12,500 bases of DNA from Anaerolineae bacterium (GTDB lineage: Bacteria > Chloroflexota > Anaerolineae > J102), in the NCBI GenBank assembly GCA_015493675.1, contig WGCR01000009.1, positions 1 through 12,500 on the forward strand, written 5' to 3'. The notes below the pieces were generated by a model. That model was not told the origin of the DNA and ran no database searches. It saw only the letters and a program-made list of their open reading frames with translations. Positions 1 to 7,189 of the stretch are shown here, piece by piece. A program made the position numbers and the translations under genes. The first letter of the stretch is position 1; every line of letters starts with the position of its first letter.

Positions 1-1511
1 AGCATGTATGGCCCCATGCCCGATAAGACGCGCATAAAAAGATTTCCCATTACCATCGAAAGCTCCGAATTGTTCATGGCCGTGCCCAGGGGCAACAGGG
101 CGGCAATGAAAATCACGATGCTCCAATCCACATCGTCGTAGGCTTCCCGGGGGCTCACTGCGCCCAGCATCACCGTGGCCATGGCTCCCAGCAGCGCCGC
201 TATGGGCAGCGAAAACCAGGGCAGCACACTGAGAACAATCACCCCCAGCAAAATCAGCAGCATGATTTTCGATCGTTTGTTGACCAGGTCTTCCGGCTTG
301 ACGCCCAGTTGTGAGAGGACGATAAGCGCGGCATCTTTTCGCAGCGATTGAATTTGTCGTGGCGAGCCCTCGACCAGCAGTCGATCGCCCGCTTGTAGGA
401 CGGTTCCGGAAAGACGTTGCGCCGACGCCACCCCCTCCCGCAGAATGGCCAGCACCGTCAGCCCATAGCGTCTGCCGAATTGCAGTTCCTCCAGGGTTTT
501 GCCCACCAGTGACGAATAGGGCGGAATCAACACCTCGGCCAGTTCCATTTCCGCCGGGGCCAGTCGCGCCACGTCCACCAGAGACACCGAGCCTTTGGGT
601 TCGAGATGATGCAGGGACGCCAGTTGCAAGATGTCCGCCTTCTTGCCCTGCACCACGATTTCATCATTCTCTTCCAGCATCAGGTCGGGCCAGGGGCGGA
701 AGGGGGCGCCGCCAGGGCGGGCCACTCCCACAATGGTCACGCCCCACTGTTCTCTCAGCCCCAACTCCCGCAGACGTTTGCCCACCAGGTCTGATCCGGC
801 TCGCACCCGCAGCCGATAAAACATATCATCGATCTTGTAGGTTTTTCGCAATTCCTGTAGATTCGGCCCCACCTGCACCGGGCGCTCGCCCGTGCTGGGC
901 AACAGCTTTTGACCCACAAGCAGCATCCAGATCAAACTCAGCGCTATCGTCGGCAACCCCACCACGGCGATGGAAAAAAGCCCCAGGTGGATGCCTGTTT
1001 GCTCGCCAAAAATATCCGCGGCGATCAGATTCGGGGGCGTGCCCAGCAGCGTCAGATAACCGCCCAGAGCTGTAAATGTGCCGATGGGCAGCAGCAGCTT
1101 GCCCAGAGGCGTATTGCTGGCCCGACTCAGCCGATACCCCAGCGGCAGCATAATCACCAACGCTGCCAGATTCGACATGAAGGCAGAGAAAAGGCTGGTG
1201 ATCGCAAACAACAGGCCCGAGAGCCGTCGGGGCGACTTCCCCCCTGCGTCTAACATCCATTGTCCAATGAGGGCAATGGCCCCCGAGCGCTTCAGCCCCC
1301 CTGACACCACATAAATGCCTGCCAGCGTGATGGTGGCTGATGCAGAAAACCCGGCCAGGGCTTCCCTTTCGTCGAGCACGCCGCCCAGATAGAGCGCAAT
1401 AAGCGTGCCCAGGGCCACCCAGTCCATGGGAAACCGTCCGCTGGCGATCAGCCCGATATTGATGAGTATTGCCGCCGCAGTAAACCATGTTTGCCACGTC
1501 ATGCCATCCAT
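1..1511 (-). CDS. SLC13-family anion permease with two RCK_C domains (C-terminus cut by window edge)
   Basis: Reading the minus strand from the ATG at 1511 gives 503 uninterrupted codons running off the left edge. The protein has hydrophobic segments at about residues 8-25, 31-46, 58-72, 99-125, 140-165 and 176-200. Then comes a soluble stretch at about 222-400 with two RCK_C (TrkA_C) repeats, at about 226-300 and 316-390. Hydrophobic segments resume at 416-450 and 462-476. The motifs SNLAALVIMLP (113-123) and GTPPNLIA (157-164) are typical of the ion-transporter superfamily that includes SLC13/DASS. Proteins of this layout usually have about 590-620 residues, so about 100 are missing. By family it should be an inner-membrane sodium-coupled sulfate or dicarboxylate permease; the substrate cannot be read from the sequence. 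The start lies one base after the radC stop (TAATATG), so it is probably co-transcribed and translationally coupled. An alternative ATG is at 1502. Confidence 0.9.
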   Translation of the reverse strand, partial: MDGMTWQTWFTAAAILINIGLIASGRFPMDWVALGTLIALYLGGVLDEREALAGFSASATITLAGIYVVSGGLKRSGAIALIGQWMLDAGGKSPRRLSGLLFAITSLFSAFMSNLAALVIMLPLGYRLSRASNTPLGKLLLPIGTFTALGGYLTLLGTPPNLIAADIFGEQTGIHLGLFSIAVVGLPTIALSLIWMLLVGQKLLPSTGERPVQVGPNLQELRKTYKIDDMFYRLRVRAGSDLVGKRLRELGLREQWGVTIVGVARPGGAPFRPWPDLMLEENDEIVVQGKKADILQLASLHHLEPKGSVSLVDVARLAPAEMELAEVLIPPYSSLVGKTLEELQFGRRYGLTVLAILREGVASAQRLSGTVLQAGDRLLVEGSPRQIQSLRKDAALIVLSQLGVKPEDLVNKRSKIMLLILLGVIVLSVLPWFSLPIAALLGAMATVMLGAVSPREAYDDVDWSIVIFIAALLPLGTAMNNSELSMVMGNLFMRVLSGMGPYM

Positions 1512-1512
1512 A

Positions 1513-2223
1513 TTATTTGAATCCCAATCTGCGGTCTTTCATACTCACCCAGCGGTTGTGTCCCAGGATCAGGTGATCCAGCACGTCGATGTTCAATAGA
1601 CCGCCCGCCTCGACAATGCGGCGGGTGAGAATGACATCTTCGGGCGATGGCGTAGGATCGCCGCTGGGGTGATTGTGGGCGATAATAATCGCTGCGGCGT
1701 TGTTGCGGATAGCTTCTTTGAATATCTCTCCCACGCGGATGCTTGTGGTGTTCAGCGTGCCTTTGTAGATGGTCGGCGTCGCTATCACCGTGTTGCGACT
1801 GTCGATTAGCACGACCTTGACATGCTCCTGGTCGGCATAGGCCAATTCAGAGAGCAGCAAGCGCGCTACAGATTCAGGCGAATCCACCTTGGGCCGGTCC
1901 TCGGGCATGGCCCGCATGACCCGCCGCCCCAGCTCAATCGCGGCCAGAATCTGCGCCGCCTTGGCTTCACCTATGCCATGATGCCGCTGCAAATCGGTGA
2001 AGCTTGCCCGGGCCAGGGCCGGCAGCGTACGGTAATAGCGGATGATGTCGGTGGCCATATCGATGACATTGATGCCCTGGGCTCCGCTGCGGAGGATGAT
2101 AGCGATGAGTTCTGCGTCGCTCAGCGCTTGCGGCCCGCGTTGGGCCAGTCGTTCCCGCGGACGTGTTCCTTTGGGTAGATCATGGATGGTGTAGGTAGGT
2201 TTCGATTCGCGGGCTTCTGACAT
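1513..2223 (-). CDS. radC: RadC family JAB-domain protein (UPF0758)
   Basis: This 236-residue protein matches the usual RadC length of about 225-230. The N-terminal part carries the family signature around RPRERL (residues 21-26) and ALSDAELIAIILRSG (33-47). A helix-hairpin-helix follows at about 74-100 (HHGIGEAKAAQIL). The C-terminal JAB/MPN domain has E166 and the metal-binding motif H183-N-H185-P-S-G-D189. The old assignment to DNA repair has been withdrawn for Escherichia coli RadC. The biochemical role is unresolved, though the fold suggests a metal-dependent hydrolase. I chose the ATG at 2223 because the family homology begins right after it. An in-frame ATG at 2241 and a GTG at 2337 are possible, but the GTG lies beyond the upstream gene's terminator stem. 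No strong Shine-Dalgarno precedes either ATG. It is probably the first gene of a two-gene unit with the permease downstream. Confidence 0.92.
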   Translation of the reverse strand: MSEARESKPTYTIHDLPKGTRPRERLAQRGPQALSDAELIAIILRSGAQGINVIDMATDIIRYYRTLPALARASFTDLQRHHGIGEAKAAQILAAIELGRRVMRAMPEDRPKVDSPESVARLLLSELAYADQEHVKVVLIDSRNTVIATPTIYKGTLNTTSIRVGEIFKEAIRNNAAAIIIAHNHPSGDPTPSPEDVILTRRIVEAGGLLNIDVLDHLILGHNRWVSMKDRRLGFK

Positions 2224-2242
2224 AGGGCAATGATCTCGCATC

Positions 2243-2271
2243 AATTCAACAAAAAGATAAGAAGTTGAATT
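2243..2271. promoter_or_regulatory. 8-bp inverted repeat in the radC leader
   Basis: AATTCAAC at 2243-2250 is mirrored perfectly by GTTGAATT at 2264-2271 with a 13-base spacer. It lies between the upstream terminator and the radC start codons, 20 bases from the ATG at 2223 and 2 bases from the ATG at 2241. It could be an operator or a leader hairpin that masks initiation. I found no convincing -35/-10 pair next to it. Confidence 0.4.
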
Positions 2272-2280
2272 ATTCTGTGC

Positions 2281-2331
2281 CCAAAACAAAAAAAGTGCAA
2301 ATGGCATGCCGACGCAGGCCACTTGCACTTT
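2281..2331 (-). terminator. Rho-independent terminator of the 2367-2891 gene
   Basis: The arms at 2292-2305 and 2318-2331 pair over 14 bases with one mismatch (AAAGTGCAA core), around a 12-base loop. Read on the minus strand, the stem is followed by seven T residues, then GTTTTGG. It starts about 35 bases after the stop codon at 2367, so it should end the upstream transcript and separate it from radC. Confidence 0.85.
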
Positions 2332-2366
2332 CACCACGGGGAGACTGCTTCTTTTTGACTTGGTTT

Positions 2367-2891
2367 TTATGTTTCTGCTACTGGTTGCGCCGTTCCATTT
2401 TGTCTGTTCGTCAGCTTCATGCGCAATTCGCGACGACGCTCCGCCGAATTATGCAAGCGCTGCAACGATCCCTCCAGATGCTCTCGAGTGATTTCACTTT
2501 CATCCAATGTAGCTCCGCTCTCCTCATCAGATTGCGTGGCCGCAGCCGACTGGCCTTCCTTGATGTCCTGTCTGGCCATGCGCGCCCAGCTCACCACATC
2601 CACCCACCCTGTTGCCAGAGCGTCATCATCATCCAGTAGCGCCACCGGCATCTCCAGGATCATCGTCACTCGATCCTCCTCAAAGTCGAAGGCGTGTTTG
2701 ATGAGCGAAGCGTCTGCCGGTTTTGCTGGTGGCGGGGGAACGGTTTCGGTCTGAATATCCGGTTCAGTTGTTGCAGCGGTGGCAACAGGTGTCCGCCGGG
2801 CGTTCATTTGGAATGCCAACCAGGATCCCAAAAAGGCGGCAACCAGAATCACCGCTCCGAACAGAAGCATGTTAATGGGGGAATTAATCAT
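2367..2891 (-). CDS. Hypothetical single-pass membrane protein, acidic soluble tail
   Basis: I do not recognise this 174-residue protein. Residues 8-27 form one hydrophobic segment (LLFGAVILVAAFLGSWLAF region) followed by basic residues (ARR), which fits a signal anchor. A low-complexity linker rich in T, A and P follows (33-62, with PPPP at 52-55). A more ordered-looking stretch spans 63-112 and includes an acidic run, DDDD (87-90). A charged tail (120-165) ends in a basic helix-like segment, RRRELRMKL. It probably sits in the inner membrane with its soluble part on one side; which side is unclear. A good promoter lies upstream (2975-3003) and a strong terminator downstream, so it looks like a real single-gene unit. 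Upstream of the ATG, GGTGAA may serve as a weak ribosome binding site. No function can be inferred. Confidence 0.75.
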   Translation of the reverse strand: MINSPINMLLFGAVILVAAFLGSWLAFQMNARRTPVATAATTEPDIQTETVPPPPAKPADASLIKHAFDFEEDRVTMILEMPVALLDDDDALATGWVDVVSWARMARQDIKEGQSAAATQSDEESGATLDESEITREHLEGSLQRLHNSAERRRELRMKLTNRQNGTAQPVAET

Positions 2892-2915
2892 TTTGTTTCA
2901 CCACGGGTGAGAATG

Positions 2916-2937
2916 GTCACAAGAGGTATTTTGTGAC
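2916..2937. promoter_or_regulatory. 7-bp inverted repeat in the leader of the 2367-2891 gene
   Basis: GTCACAA (2916-2922) and TTGTGAC (2931-2937) are perfect inverted copies with an 8-base spacer, about 25 bases upstream of the start codon and within the predicted transcript. It could be an operator or an RNA hairpin. The half-sites resemble CRP/FNR half-sites (TGTGA) but point outward rather than inward, so I do not call it a CRP site. Confidence 0.4.
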
Positions 2938-2974
2938 GGTTGGGGGACAAATCCGTCGGAAAATGACTGGGGTC

Positions 2975-3003
2975 ATTATACATCAGGTGCAACATAAAGA
3001 CAA
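2975..3003 (-). promoter_or_regulatory. Sigma-70-type promoter for the 2367-2891 gene
   Basis: On the minus strand TTGTCT (3003-2998) is separated by 17 bases from a perfect TATAAT (2980-2975). The predicted start near 2968 gives a leader of about 75 bases to the ATG at 2891. Confidence 0.7.
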
Positions 3004-3268
3004 TTCGGGCCGAAGGAAGATCGAATTTTTGTGAAAATTATGATGTAAATCTAATGATCGACGGTTATACTGAACACAGAATCAAAACCATGAAAATACT
3101 TTGGCTCTTTGGGATTTCAGGGGGGTGATTGCTTTTTGACCTCCGAGAGGTGGATGATAACCGCCTGGTCAAGCCCAAAACCGTTCGTCCCTCTCCAGGA
3201 GGTTGGAGCCCCCATAAAACCCGGTCGAGCCAATACGTTTGTGAGACCCATCTACAGGAGAAGGTCCC
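3004..3268. other. Intergenic space upstream of the universal stress gene
   Basis: This divergent spacer has no credible gene. On the plus strand TATACT at 3066-3071 is a reasonable -10 for the stress gene, but the 17-base-upstream hexamer ATGTAA is poor, so the promoter is uncertain. A 14-base repeat end (GGATTTCAGGGGGG) lies at 3112-3125. Small GC hairpins such as CCTC-CGA-GAGG near 3140-3150 and CCTC-TCCA-GGAGG near 3190-3203 could fold in the leader. No known riboswitch was recognised. Confidence 0.4.
3112..3125 (+). repeat. Solo end of the GGATTTCAGGGGG repeat
   Basis: The 13 bases GGATTTCAGGGGG here also form both outer arms of the palindromic element at 7221-7333. The next bases (GTGA) resemble the inside of that element's right arm read backwards (TGAGATG). 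It looks like a single broken or half element upstream of the stress gene. Confidence 0.55.
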
Positions 3269-3688
3269 ATGTTCAATAAAATTGTATGCGCCATCGATGG
3301 CGCCGCCACGACTGATCGCATTTTGCTTTACGCCATGCACTTCGGCAAGAAGGAAGGCGTTGTCATTCATATCGTCCATGCTTACGATCTCCCTGAGCAA
3401 TACACCACCCAGGATGGATACGAGGAGCTGGTCAATGCTTATCGCACAGTGGCCCAGCACGTTGTGCAAGATGCCCGGGAATTTCTGGAGGATGTGGGCT
3501 TGCAGGTGACGGGCGAGGCGATTATCGGGCCCGCCGCCGAGGTCGTGCTGGAGGAGGCTGATCGGGTGGGGGCCGACTTGATATTGGTTGGTCACCGTAA
3601 TCCCAAAGATGTCGCAGAGATGTTCCTGGGCAGCGTCAGCCAGCAAATCCTCAATCAGACGCGCATCCCCGTTCTGGTCATTCCATGA
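3269..3688 (+). CDS. Universal stress protein (UspA family)
   Basis: This 139-residue single-domain protein has the usual UspA length. The first strand, KIVCAIDGA, ends with the conserved aspartate D10. The C-terminal ATP-loop region is at about 104-139: strand LILVGHRN, then FLGSVSQQIL, then IPVLVIP. The canonical ATP-binding pattern is G-x2-G-x9-G-S/T. Here G108, G121 and S122 are present but the second glycine is N111, so nucleotide binding may be weakened. It is probably cytosolic and dimeric. UspA proteins help cells tolerate starvation or oxidative and envelope stress; the specific trigger is unknown. A clear AGGAG ribosome binding site lies about 10 bases before the ATG. The next gene starts 94 bases downstream with no obvious terminator between, so partial co-transcription with ammB is possible. 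Confidence 0.93.
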   Translation: MFNKIVCAIDGAATTDRILLYAMHFGKKEGVVIHIVHAYDLPEQYTTQDGYEELVNAYRTVAQHVVQDAREFLEDVGLQVTGEAIIGPAAEVVLEEADRVGADLILVGHRNPKDVAEMFLGSVSQQILNQTRIPVLVIP

Positions 3689-3782
3689 TCTTCAACGGGG
3701 AGTGACATAGTCAGCCATCCTGAAACAAAACGGATGCAGAATCTCCGGCGACCTGCCAGTTGCTGGAAATCAGGAGGCCATC

Positions 3783-4625
3783 ATGACCTGGTTCGATCCC
3801 TATCGCGTTTCATCTGCTTCTGTAAGAGGCGTTCGTCGCCCTGCAGTTGCAGGTGCATTTTATCCGGCCAATGCCGCCCGACTGGAAGCGGACGTTACGT
3901 CTTATCTGCAGGCGGCGCATCTGCCACGTTTGAATGGCAATGTGCGGGCTGTGATTGCTCCCCACGCCGGATATGTCTACTCAGGCCCTGTTGCCGGTTA
4001 TAGTTTTAGGGCCCTGGCGCCGTTGCCCGAGAACGCCACTGTCTTTCTCATGGGACCCGCTCATTACGTGCCCGTGCCGGAGGTGGCGGCAGGCGATTTT
4101 CGGGCCATGGAGACGCCTTTGGGGCAGATAACCGTCAATGGGGAAGTTGTGCAGGAATTGGCCAACGCCAGCTCTTGTATCAGCATTCAAAATGACGCGC
4201 ATCTGCCCGAACACAGTCTGGAAGTCGAGCTACCCTTCCTGCAAACGATCGCTTCCAGTGACTTTTCGGTGGTTCCCTTGCTGATGGGCCAGCCCGATGT
4301 CGAATGTGCCGCCCGCGCTTTGCTGCCTGTCATTGAAAGAGACGCCAAAACCCGCATTGTGGTCAGTTCTGACCTGAGTCATTATCATCCCTACGCCATG
4401 GCCCGGCGGCTGGATGGGTCCTTTATTGAGGCTGTGATCCGCGGCGATCTGACCGCAGCCATCCGCGGCGAGGCCTGTGGACGTTATCCCGTCGTTACCC
4501 TGATGCTCATCGCCGAAGCCCTGGGTTGGACGCCGCATCTGCTGGATTACCGGAATTCCGGCGATACCGCTGGCGACAAACGTCAGGTCGTCGGCTATGC
4601 AGCCATTGCCTACACGGAGGAGTAA
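3783..4625 (+). CDS. amrB: MEMO-family protein, AmmeMemoRadiSam system protein B
   Basis: The 280-residue product is full length for the MEMO1/AmmB family. It starts with the signature VRRPAVAGAFYPAN (17-30). It then has APHAGYVYSG (59-68), GPAHYVP (91-97), SSDLSHYHPY (195-204) and ACGRYPV (231-237). H61, H94, H200 and C232 occupy the places of the metal-site histidines and cysteine of human MEMO1. The fold is related to extradiol dioxygenases. In prokaryotes MEMO proteins are found with AMMECR1 and a radical SAM protein, but their reaction is not firmly established. CAGGAGG at 3772-3778 is a strong ribosome binding site four bases before the ATG. The stop is three bases before ammA, whose ribosome binding site lies inside the end of this gene, so the two are translationally coupled. 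Confidence 0.93.
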   Translation: MTWFDPYRVSSASVRGVRRPAVAGAFYPANAARLEADVTSYLQAAHLPRLNGNVRAVIAPHAGYVYSGPVAGYSFRALAPLPENATVFLMGPAHYVPVPEVAAGDFRAMETPLGQITVNGEVVQELANASSCISIQNDAHLPEHSLEVELPFLQTIASSDFSVVPLLMGQPDVECAARALLPVIERDAKTRIVVSSDLSHYHPYAMARRLDGSFIEAVIRGDLTAAIRGEACGRYPVVTLMLIAEALGWTPHLLDYRNSGDTAGDKRQVVGYAAIAYTEE

Positions 4626-4628
4626 GCC

Positions 4629-5249
4629 ATGAGCACCGTACAAGTTTCCTCCCCGCCCTACGGTCTGACCCAAAACCACATCGAGCAGTTGTTCGATATC
4701 GCCCGGACGGCGTTGCGCAAAACCATCATCGAGGGCGAGCGTCGCTGGCAGCCGGATTTGGCCCGTCTGCCCGGGCCTTTGCGCCAGCCTGCGGCCACCT
4801 TCGTCACCCTGCACACCGATGGCAAACTGCACGGCTGTATCGGCTCGGTGGAGCCGAGACTGCCCATGGCCTGGGATGTAGCCAAAAATGCCATCGCCGC
4901 AGCCCGTCATGATCCTCGTTTTCCTGTCCTGCGTCCCGATGAGCTGGATCGGACGGAGGTGGAAATCTCCATCCTTTCGCCGATGCAGGAAGTCTCGTAC
5001 AGGACGATGAATGATTTGCTGGAAAAAATCCGGCCGGGGGTGGATGGCGTCATGGTGGAACGTGGCTGGCAGCGAGGATTGCTGCTGCCCCAGGTCTGGG
5101 AGCAGATTCGGGATCCGCTTGAATTTCTGGGGCATGTGGCCCTCAAGGCTGGCGCCAGTCCAGACATCTATCTGGCTCCCGACACCAATGTTTACACCTT
5201 CCAGGTGCACAGCTTCGCTCAACCTGCTCCTGTCCATCAGCAACGCTAA
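4629..5249 (+). CDS. amrA: AMMECR1-family protein, AmmeMemoRadiSam system protein A
   Basis: The 206-residue product is a normal-length AMMECR1 domain protein. The hallmark LRGCIG motif appears as LHGCIG at 67-72 with C70. Other family blocks are AAARHDPRFPVL (about 94-105), VEISILSPM (114-122), GVDGVMVE (140-147), RGLLLPQV (152-159) and the closing YLAPDTNVYTF. It is probably cytosolic. The molecular role of the family is not settled, although its strict pairing with MEMO suggests a shared pathway. The third partner, the AmmeMemoRadiSam radical SAM protein (amrS), is absent next to this pair. The radical SAM gene at 8249-9526 belongs to a different family. The start ATG is preceded by GGAGGAG (4616-4622) overlapping the end of ammB. 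A dispersed CACGGAG repeat begins about 40 bases after the stop. Confidence 0.92.
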   Translation: MSTVQVSSPPYGLTQNHIEQLFDIARTALRKTIIEGERRWQPDLARLPGPLRQPAATFVTLHTDGKLHGCIGSVEPRLPMAWDVAKNAIAAARHDPRFPVLRPDELDRTEVEISILSPMQEVSYRTMNDLLEKIRPGVDGVMVERGWQRGLLLPQVWEQIRDPLEFLGHVALKAGASPDIYLAPDTNVYTFQVHSFAQPAPVHQQR

Positions 5250-5290
5250 CCCATTCTCCTTCATTCTCGACTCCGCTGAAAAAAGGTTGT

Positions 5291-5339
5291 TTCACCACGG
5301 AGACACGGAGGACACGGAGAAAATAGTTGTAGTTCACAG
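5291..5339 (-). repeat. Dispersed CACGGAG repeat, copy 1
   Basis: The sequence contains three tandem CACGGAG-type units, CCACGGAG, ACACGGAG and ACACGGAG, then a tail ending TTCACAG. Reversed, it reads CTGTGAACT, an A/T stretch, and CCGTGTCCTCCGTGTC, which closely matches 9658-9695. The copy at 7935-7992 is more diverged. It is intergenic between amrA and the acyl-CoA ligase and has no start or stop signals of its own. I know the CACGGAG motif as a common non-coding repeat in several environmental bacterial lineages. Confidence 0.7.
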
Positions 5340-5377
5340 TCGAAGAAACCGCCGGCGCTGGTGGGCTGATCTTTTAT

Positions 5378-5414
5378 GGAGGGCCTCCGAACTTCGGGGG
5401 CTCCTTCGGTTTTG
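5378..5414 (+). terminator. Possible terminator after the amrB-amrA pair
   Basis: GGAG (5378-5381) and CCTCCGAA (5384-5391) can pair with TTCGGGGG (5393-5400) and CTCC (5401-5404), with a two-G bulge and one G-T pair. The stem is followed by TTCGGTTTT. The T-run is short and interrupted, so termination efficiency is doubtful. Confidence 0.4.
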
Positions 5415-5421
5415 CGGGCGT

Positions 5422-5450
5422 TTTGCAAATTGGCCTTTCGGGGATATACT
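5422..5450 (+). promoter_or_regulatory. Candidate promoter of the acyl-CoA ligase gene
   Basis: TTTGCA (5422-5427), a 17-base spacer and TATACT (5445-5450) lie about 65 bases before the ligase ATG. The -10 matches five of six consensus bases and the -35 four of six. Confidence 0.5.
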
Positions 5451-5514
5451 GACAGGAGTCCTCTATCCAATTACTGACGACCTTTCTCACGATTTGCTCA
5501 AGGAGGAGCGAACC

Positions 5515-7086
5515 ATGCTGAATCTGTCTATTTTGCTGGAATCCAGCGCTCAGGATTATCCGGGGCATGTGGCAGTCATTTTCAACGAAAAGAAGATGAC
5601 CTTTGCAGAGTTGAACGCTGCGGCCAACATGTTTGCCAACGGGCTGAAAAAGCTGGGAGTGAAAAAAGGAGATAAGGTGGCGTTGATGATGCCTAATGTG
5701 CCTTATTTCCCCATTGCTTACTACGGCATCCTGAAAACGGGCGCAACGGTGGTTCCTTTCAACGTTTTGTTTACGGCCCGCGAAGTCGCCTATCACATCA
5801 AAGACAGTGACGCAGTGGCGCTGATCGGCTTTTCCATGTTTGGTGAAGCGGCGCTGGGGGGATTCAACGAAGTCGATAGCTGCAAAAACCTGATTATGGC
5901 CAGCGCAGATCCCTCTCAACCCTTTGCCAGTGATGATCCTGCGATGATGGATTTCAATCAGTTCCTGGGATTCGGGGGCTCGCCCGTGTTCGATACCGTG
6001 CAGACCATGCCCGATGATACAGCGGTCATCCTTTACACTTCGGGCACCACCGGCACGCCCAAGGGCGCCCAACTCACCCACAGCAACATGGTGATGAACG
6101 CCATCGGCAGCCAGAGGCTGGTGGATGGCAAGCCGGGTGACGTGGCCCTGGCCACCCTGCCCTTGTTCCATTCCTTCGGGCAGACCGTGATCATGAATAT
6201 GGCTTTCTACTCGGGCGCAGCCATTACCTTGCTGGCCCGGTTTACTCCCGATGCGGCCTTCAAGATCATGGAGCGAGATGGCGTGACCATCTTCGCGGGC
6301 GTGCCCACCATGTATTGGGCGCTTTACAGCTATCCCCATGCCGAAGAAGAATTCGATATGGAGAAGATCGTCGCCACCCTTCACACAGCGGTTTCAGGCG
6401 GTGCGGCCCTGCCGGTGGAATTGCTACGCAATTTCGAGGCCCGTTTCAATGTCCCCATCCTGGAAGGCTACGGCCTCAGCGAAACTTCGCCCGTGGCCAG
6501 CTTCAATGTGCGCTGGAAAGAGCGCAAGCCTGGCTCCATCGGCATCCCCATCTGGGGCGTCCAAATGGCGCTGGTGGATGAAAACGACAACTTCATCCCC
6601 AAGCCCACCGAACCGGGCGAACTCAGCGATGTGGGTGAGATCGTCATCCGCGGGCACAACGTGATGAAGGGCTACTACAAGCGCCCCGACGCCACCGCCG
6701 AAGTGATGCGGGGCGACTGGTTCCACTCGGGCGATCTGGGACGTATGGATCACGAAGGCTACTTCTTCATCGTCGATCGCAAGAAGGAGATGATCATCCG
6801 TGGCGGCTACAATGTGTATCCCCGGGAGATCGAAGAATATCTGATGACCCATCCCAAGATCTCGCTGGTGGCGGTGAAGGGCGTTCCCCACGCCACCCTG
6901 GGCGAGGAGGTGAAAGCCTATGTTGTGCTGAGGCCGGGCGAAACCGCCACAGCCGAGGAGATCATCGTCTTCGCCAAGGAGGGACTGGCCGCATACAAGT
7001 ACCCGCGCCTGGTGGAATTCCGTTCTGAATTGCCCATGACCGCCACAGGTAAAATTTTGAAGCGGGCATTGATAGACGAAGACTGA
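5515..7086 (+). CDS. Long/medium-chain acyl-CoA ligase (AMP-binding, FadD-like)
   Basis: The 523-residue product is a complete ANL-superfamily adenylate-forming enzyme. It activates a carboxylic acid with ATP to an acyl-adenylate and transfers it to CoA. The ATP loop is YTSGTTGTPKG (174-184). YGLSETSP (319-326) binds the adenine region. GDLG (406-409) precedes the hinge, followed by D421-R-K-K and IIRGGYNVYPREIE. The C-terminal catalytic lysine is K513 in TGKILKR. Residue makeup resembles fatty acid-CoA ligases, but the chain length it accepts cannot be read. It is cytosolic or membrane-associated and would feed beta-oxidation or lipid synthesis. The start is fixed by AGGAGGAG (5501-5508), six bases before the ATG. 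The frame stays open upstream to about 5011, but that part overlaps amrA and a repeat and is not coding. A strong terminator follows. Confidence 0.95.
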   Translation: MLNLSILLESSAQDYPGHVAVIFNEKKMTFAELNAAANMFANGLKKLGVKKGDKVALMMPNVPYFPIAYYGILKTGATVVPFNVLFTAREVAYHIKDSDAVALIGFSMFGEAALGGFNEVDSCKNLIMASADPSQPFASDDPAMMDFNQFLGFGGSPVFDTVQTMPDDTAVILYTSGTTGTPKGAQLTHSNMVMNAIGSQRLVDGKPGDVALATLPLFHSFGQTVIMNMAFYSGAAITLLARFTPDAAFKIMERDGVTIFAGVPTMYWALYSYPHAEEEFDMEKIVATLHTAVSGGAALPVELLRNFEARFNVPILEGYGLSETSPVASFNVRWKERKPGSIGIPIWGVQMALVDENDNFIPKPTEPGELSDVGEIVIRGHNVMKGYYKRPDATAEVMRGDWFHSGDLGRMDHEGYFFIVDRKKEMIIRGGYNVYPREIEEYLMTHPKISLVAVKGVPHATLGEEVKAYVVLRPGETATAEEIIVFAKEGLAAYKYPRLVEFRSELPMTATGKILKRALIDED

Positions 7087-7110
7087 ATTTTTCGCTCCCC
7101 AAAAATACCC

Positions 7111-7147
7111 AAGCCCCCGACAGCAAACTGTTGCCGGGGGCTTTTTG
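7111..7147 (+). terminator. Rho-independent terminator of the acyl-CoA ligase gene
   Basis: AAGCCCCCG (7111-7119) pairs with CGGGGGCTT (7135-7143). An inner ACAG/CTGT stem (7120-7131) and a three-base bulge sit inside. TTTTT (7142-7146) follows, 24 bases after the stop codon. Confidence 0.9.
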
Positions 7148-7160
7148 CGTCCAGTGTGAT

Positions 7161-7189
7161 TTGACATGGAGCGATAACGGTTCTAAAAT
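7161..7189 (+). promoter_or_regulatory. Near-consensus sigma-70-type promoter
   Basis: TTGACA (7161-7166) is a perfect -35. After exactly 17 bases comes TAAAAT (7184-7189), which matches five of six -10 bases. The predicted start is at about 7196, inside the palindromic operator at 7181-7203. The next gene on this strand is the CBS protein at 7486, about 290 bases away, which also has a closer promoter. Confidence 0.75.

Noticed and set aside
359..1075. Plus-strand open frame rich in P, A and R
   Set aside because: It is antisense to the permease, has low-complexity composition and no ribosome binding site.
826..1497. Minus-strand open frame of about 220 codons
   Set aside because: It is the shifted frame of the SLC13 permease, which has the better protein (transmembrane and RCK_C pattern) across the whole region.
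2916..2937. CRP/FNR operator
   Set aside because: The TGTGA-type half-sites point outward instead of inward, so the geometry does not fit.
3065..3646. Minus-strand frame of 193 codons opposite the stress protein
   Set aside because: The plus-strand UspA frame has clear family motifs and a ribosome binding site. This is its antisense shadow.
4230..5264. Minus-strand frame of 344 codons across amrB and amrA
   Set aside because: It lies opposite two well-recognised genes, is histidine/glycine/glutamine-rich as typical of antisense frames, and has no family motif.
5011..5514. In-frame upstream extension of the acyl-CoA ligase
   Set aside because: It overlaps amrA in another frame and runs through a repeat and a stem-loop. 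The ATG at 5515 has an excellent ribosome binding site and the family start.
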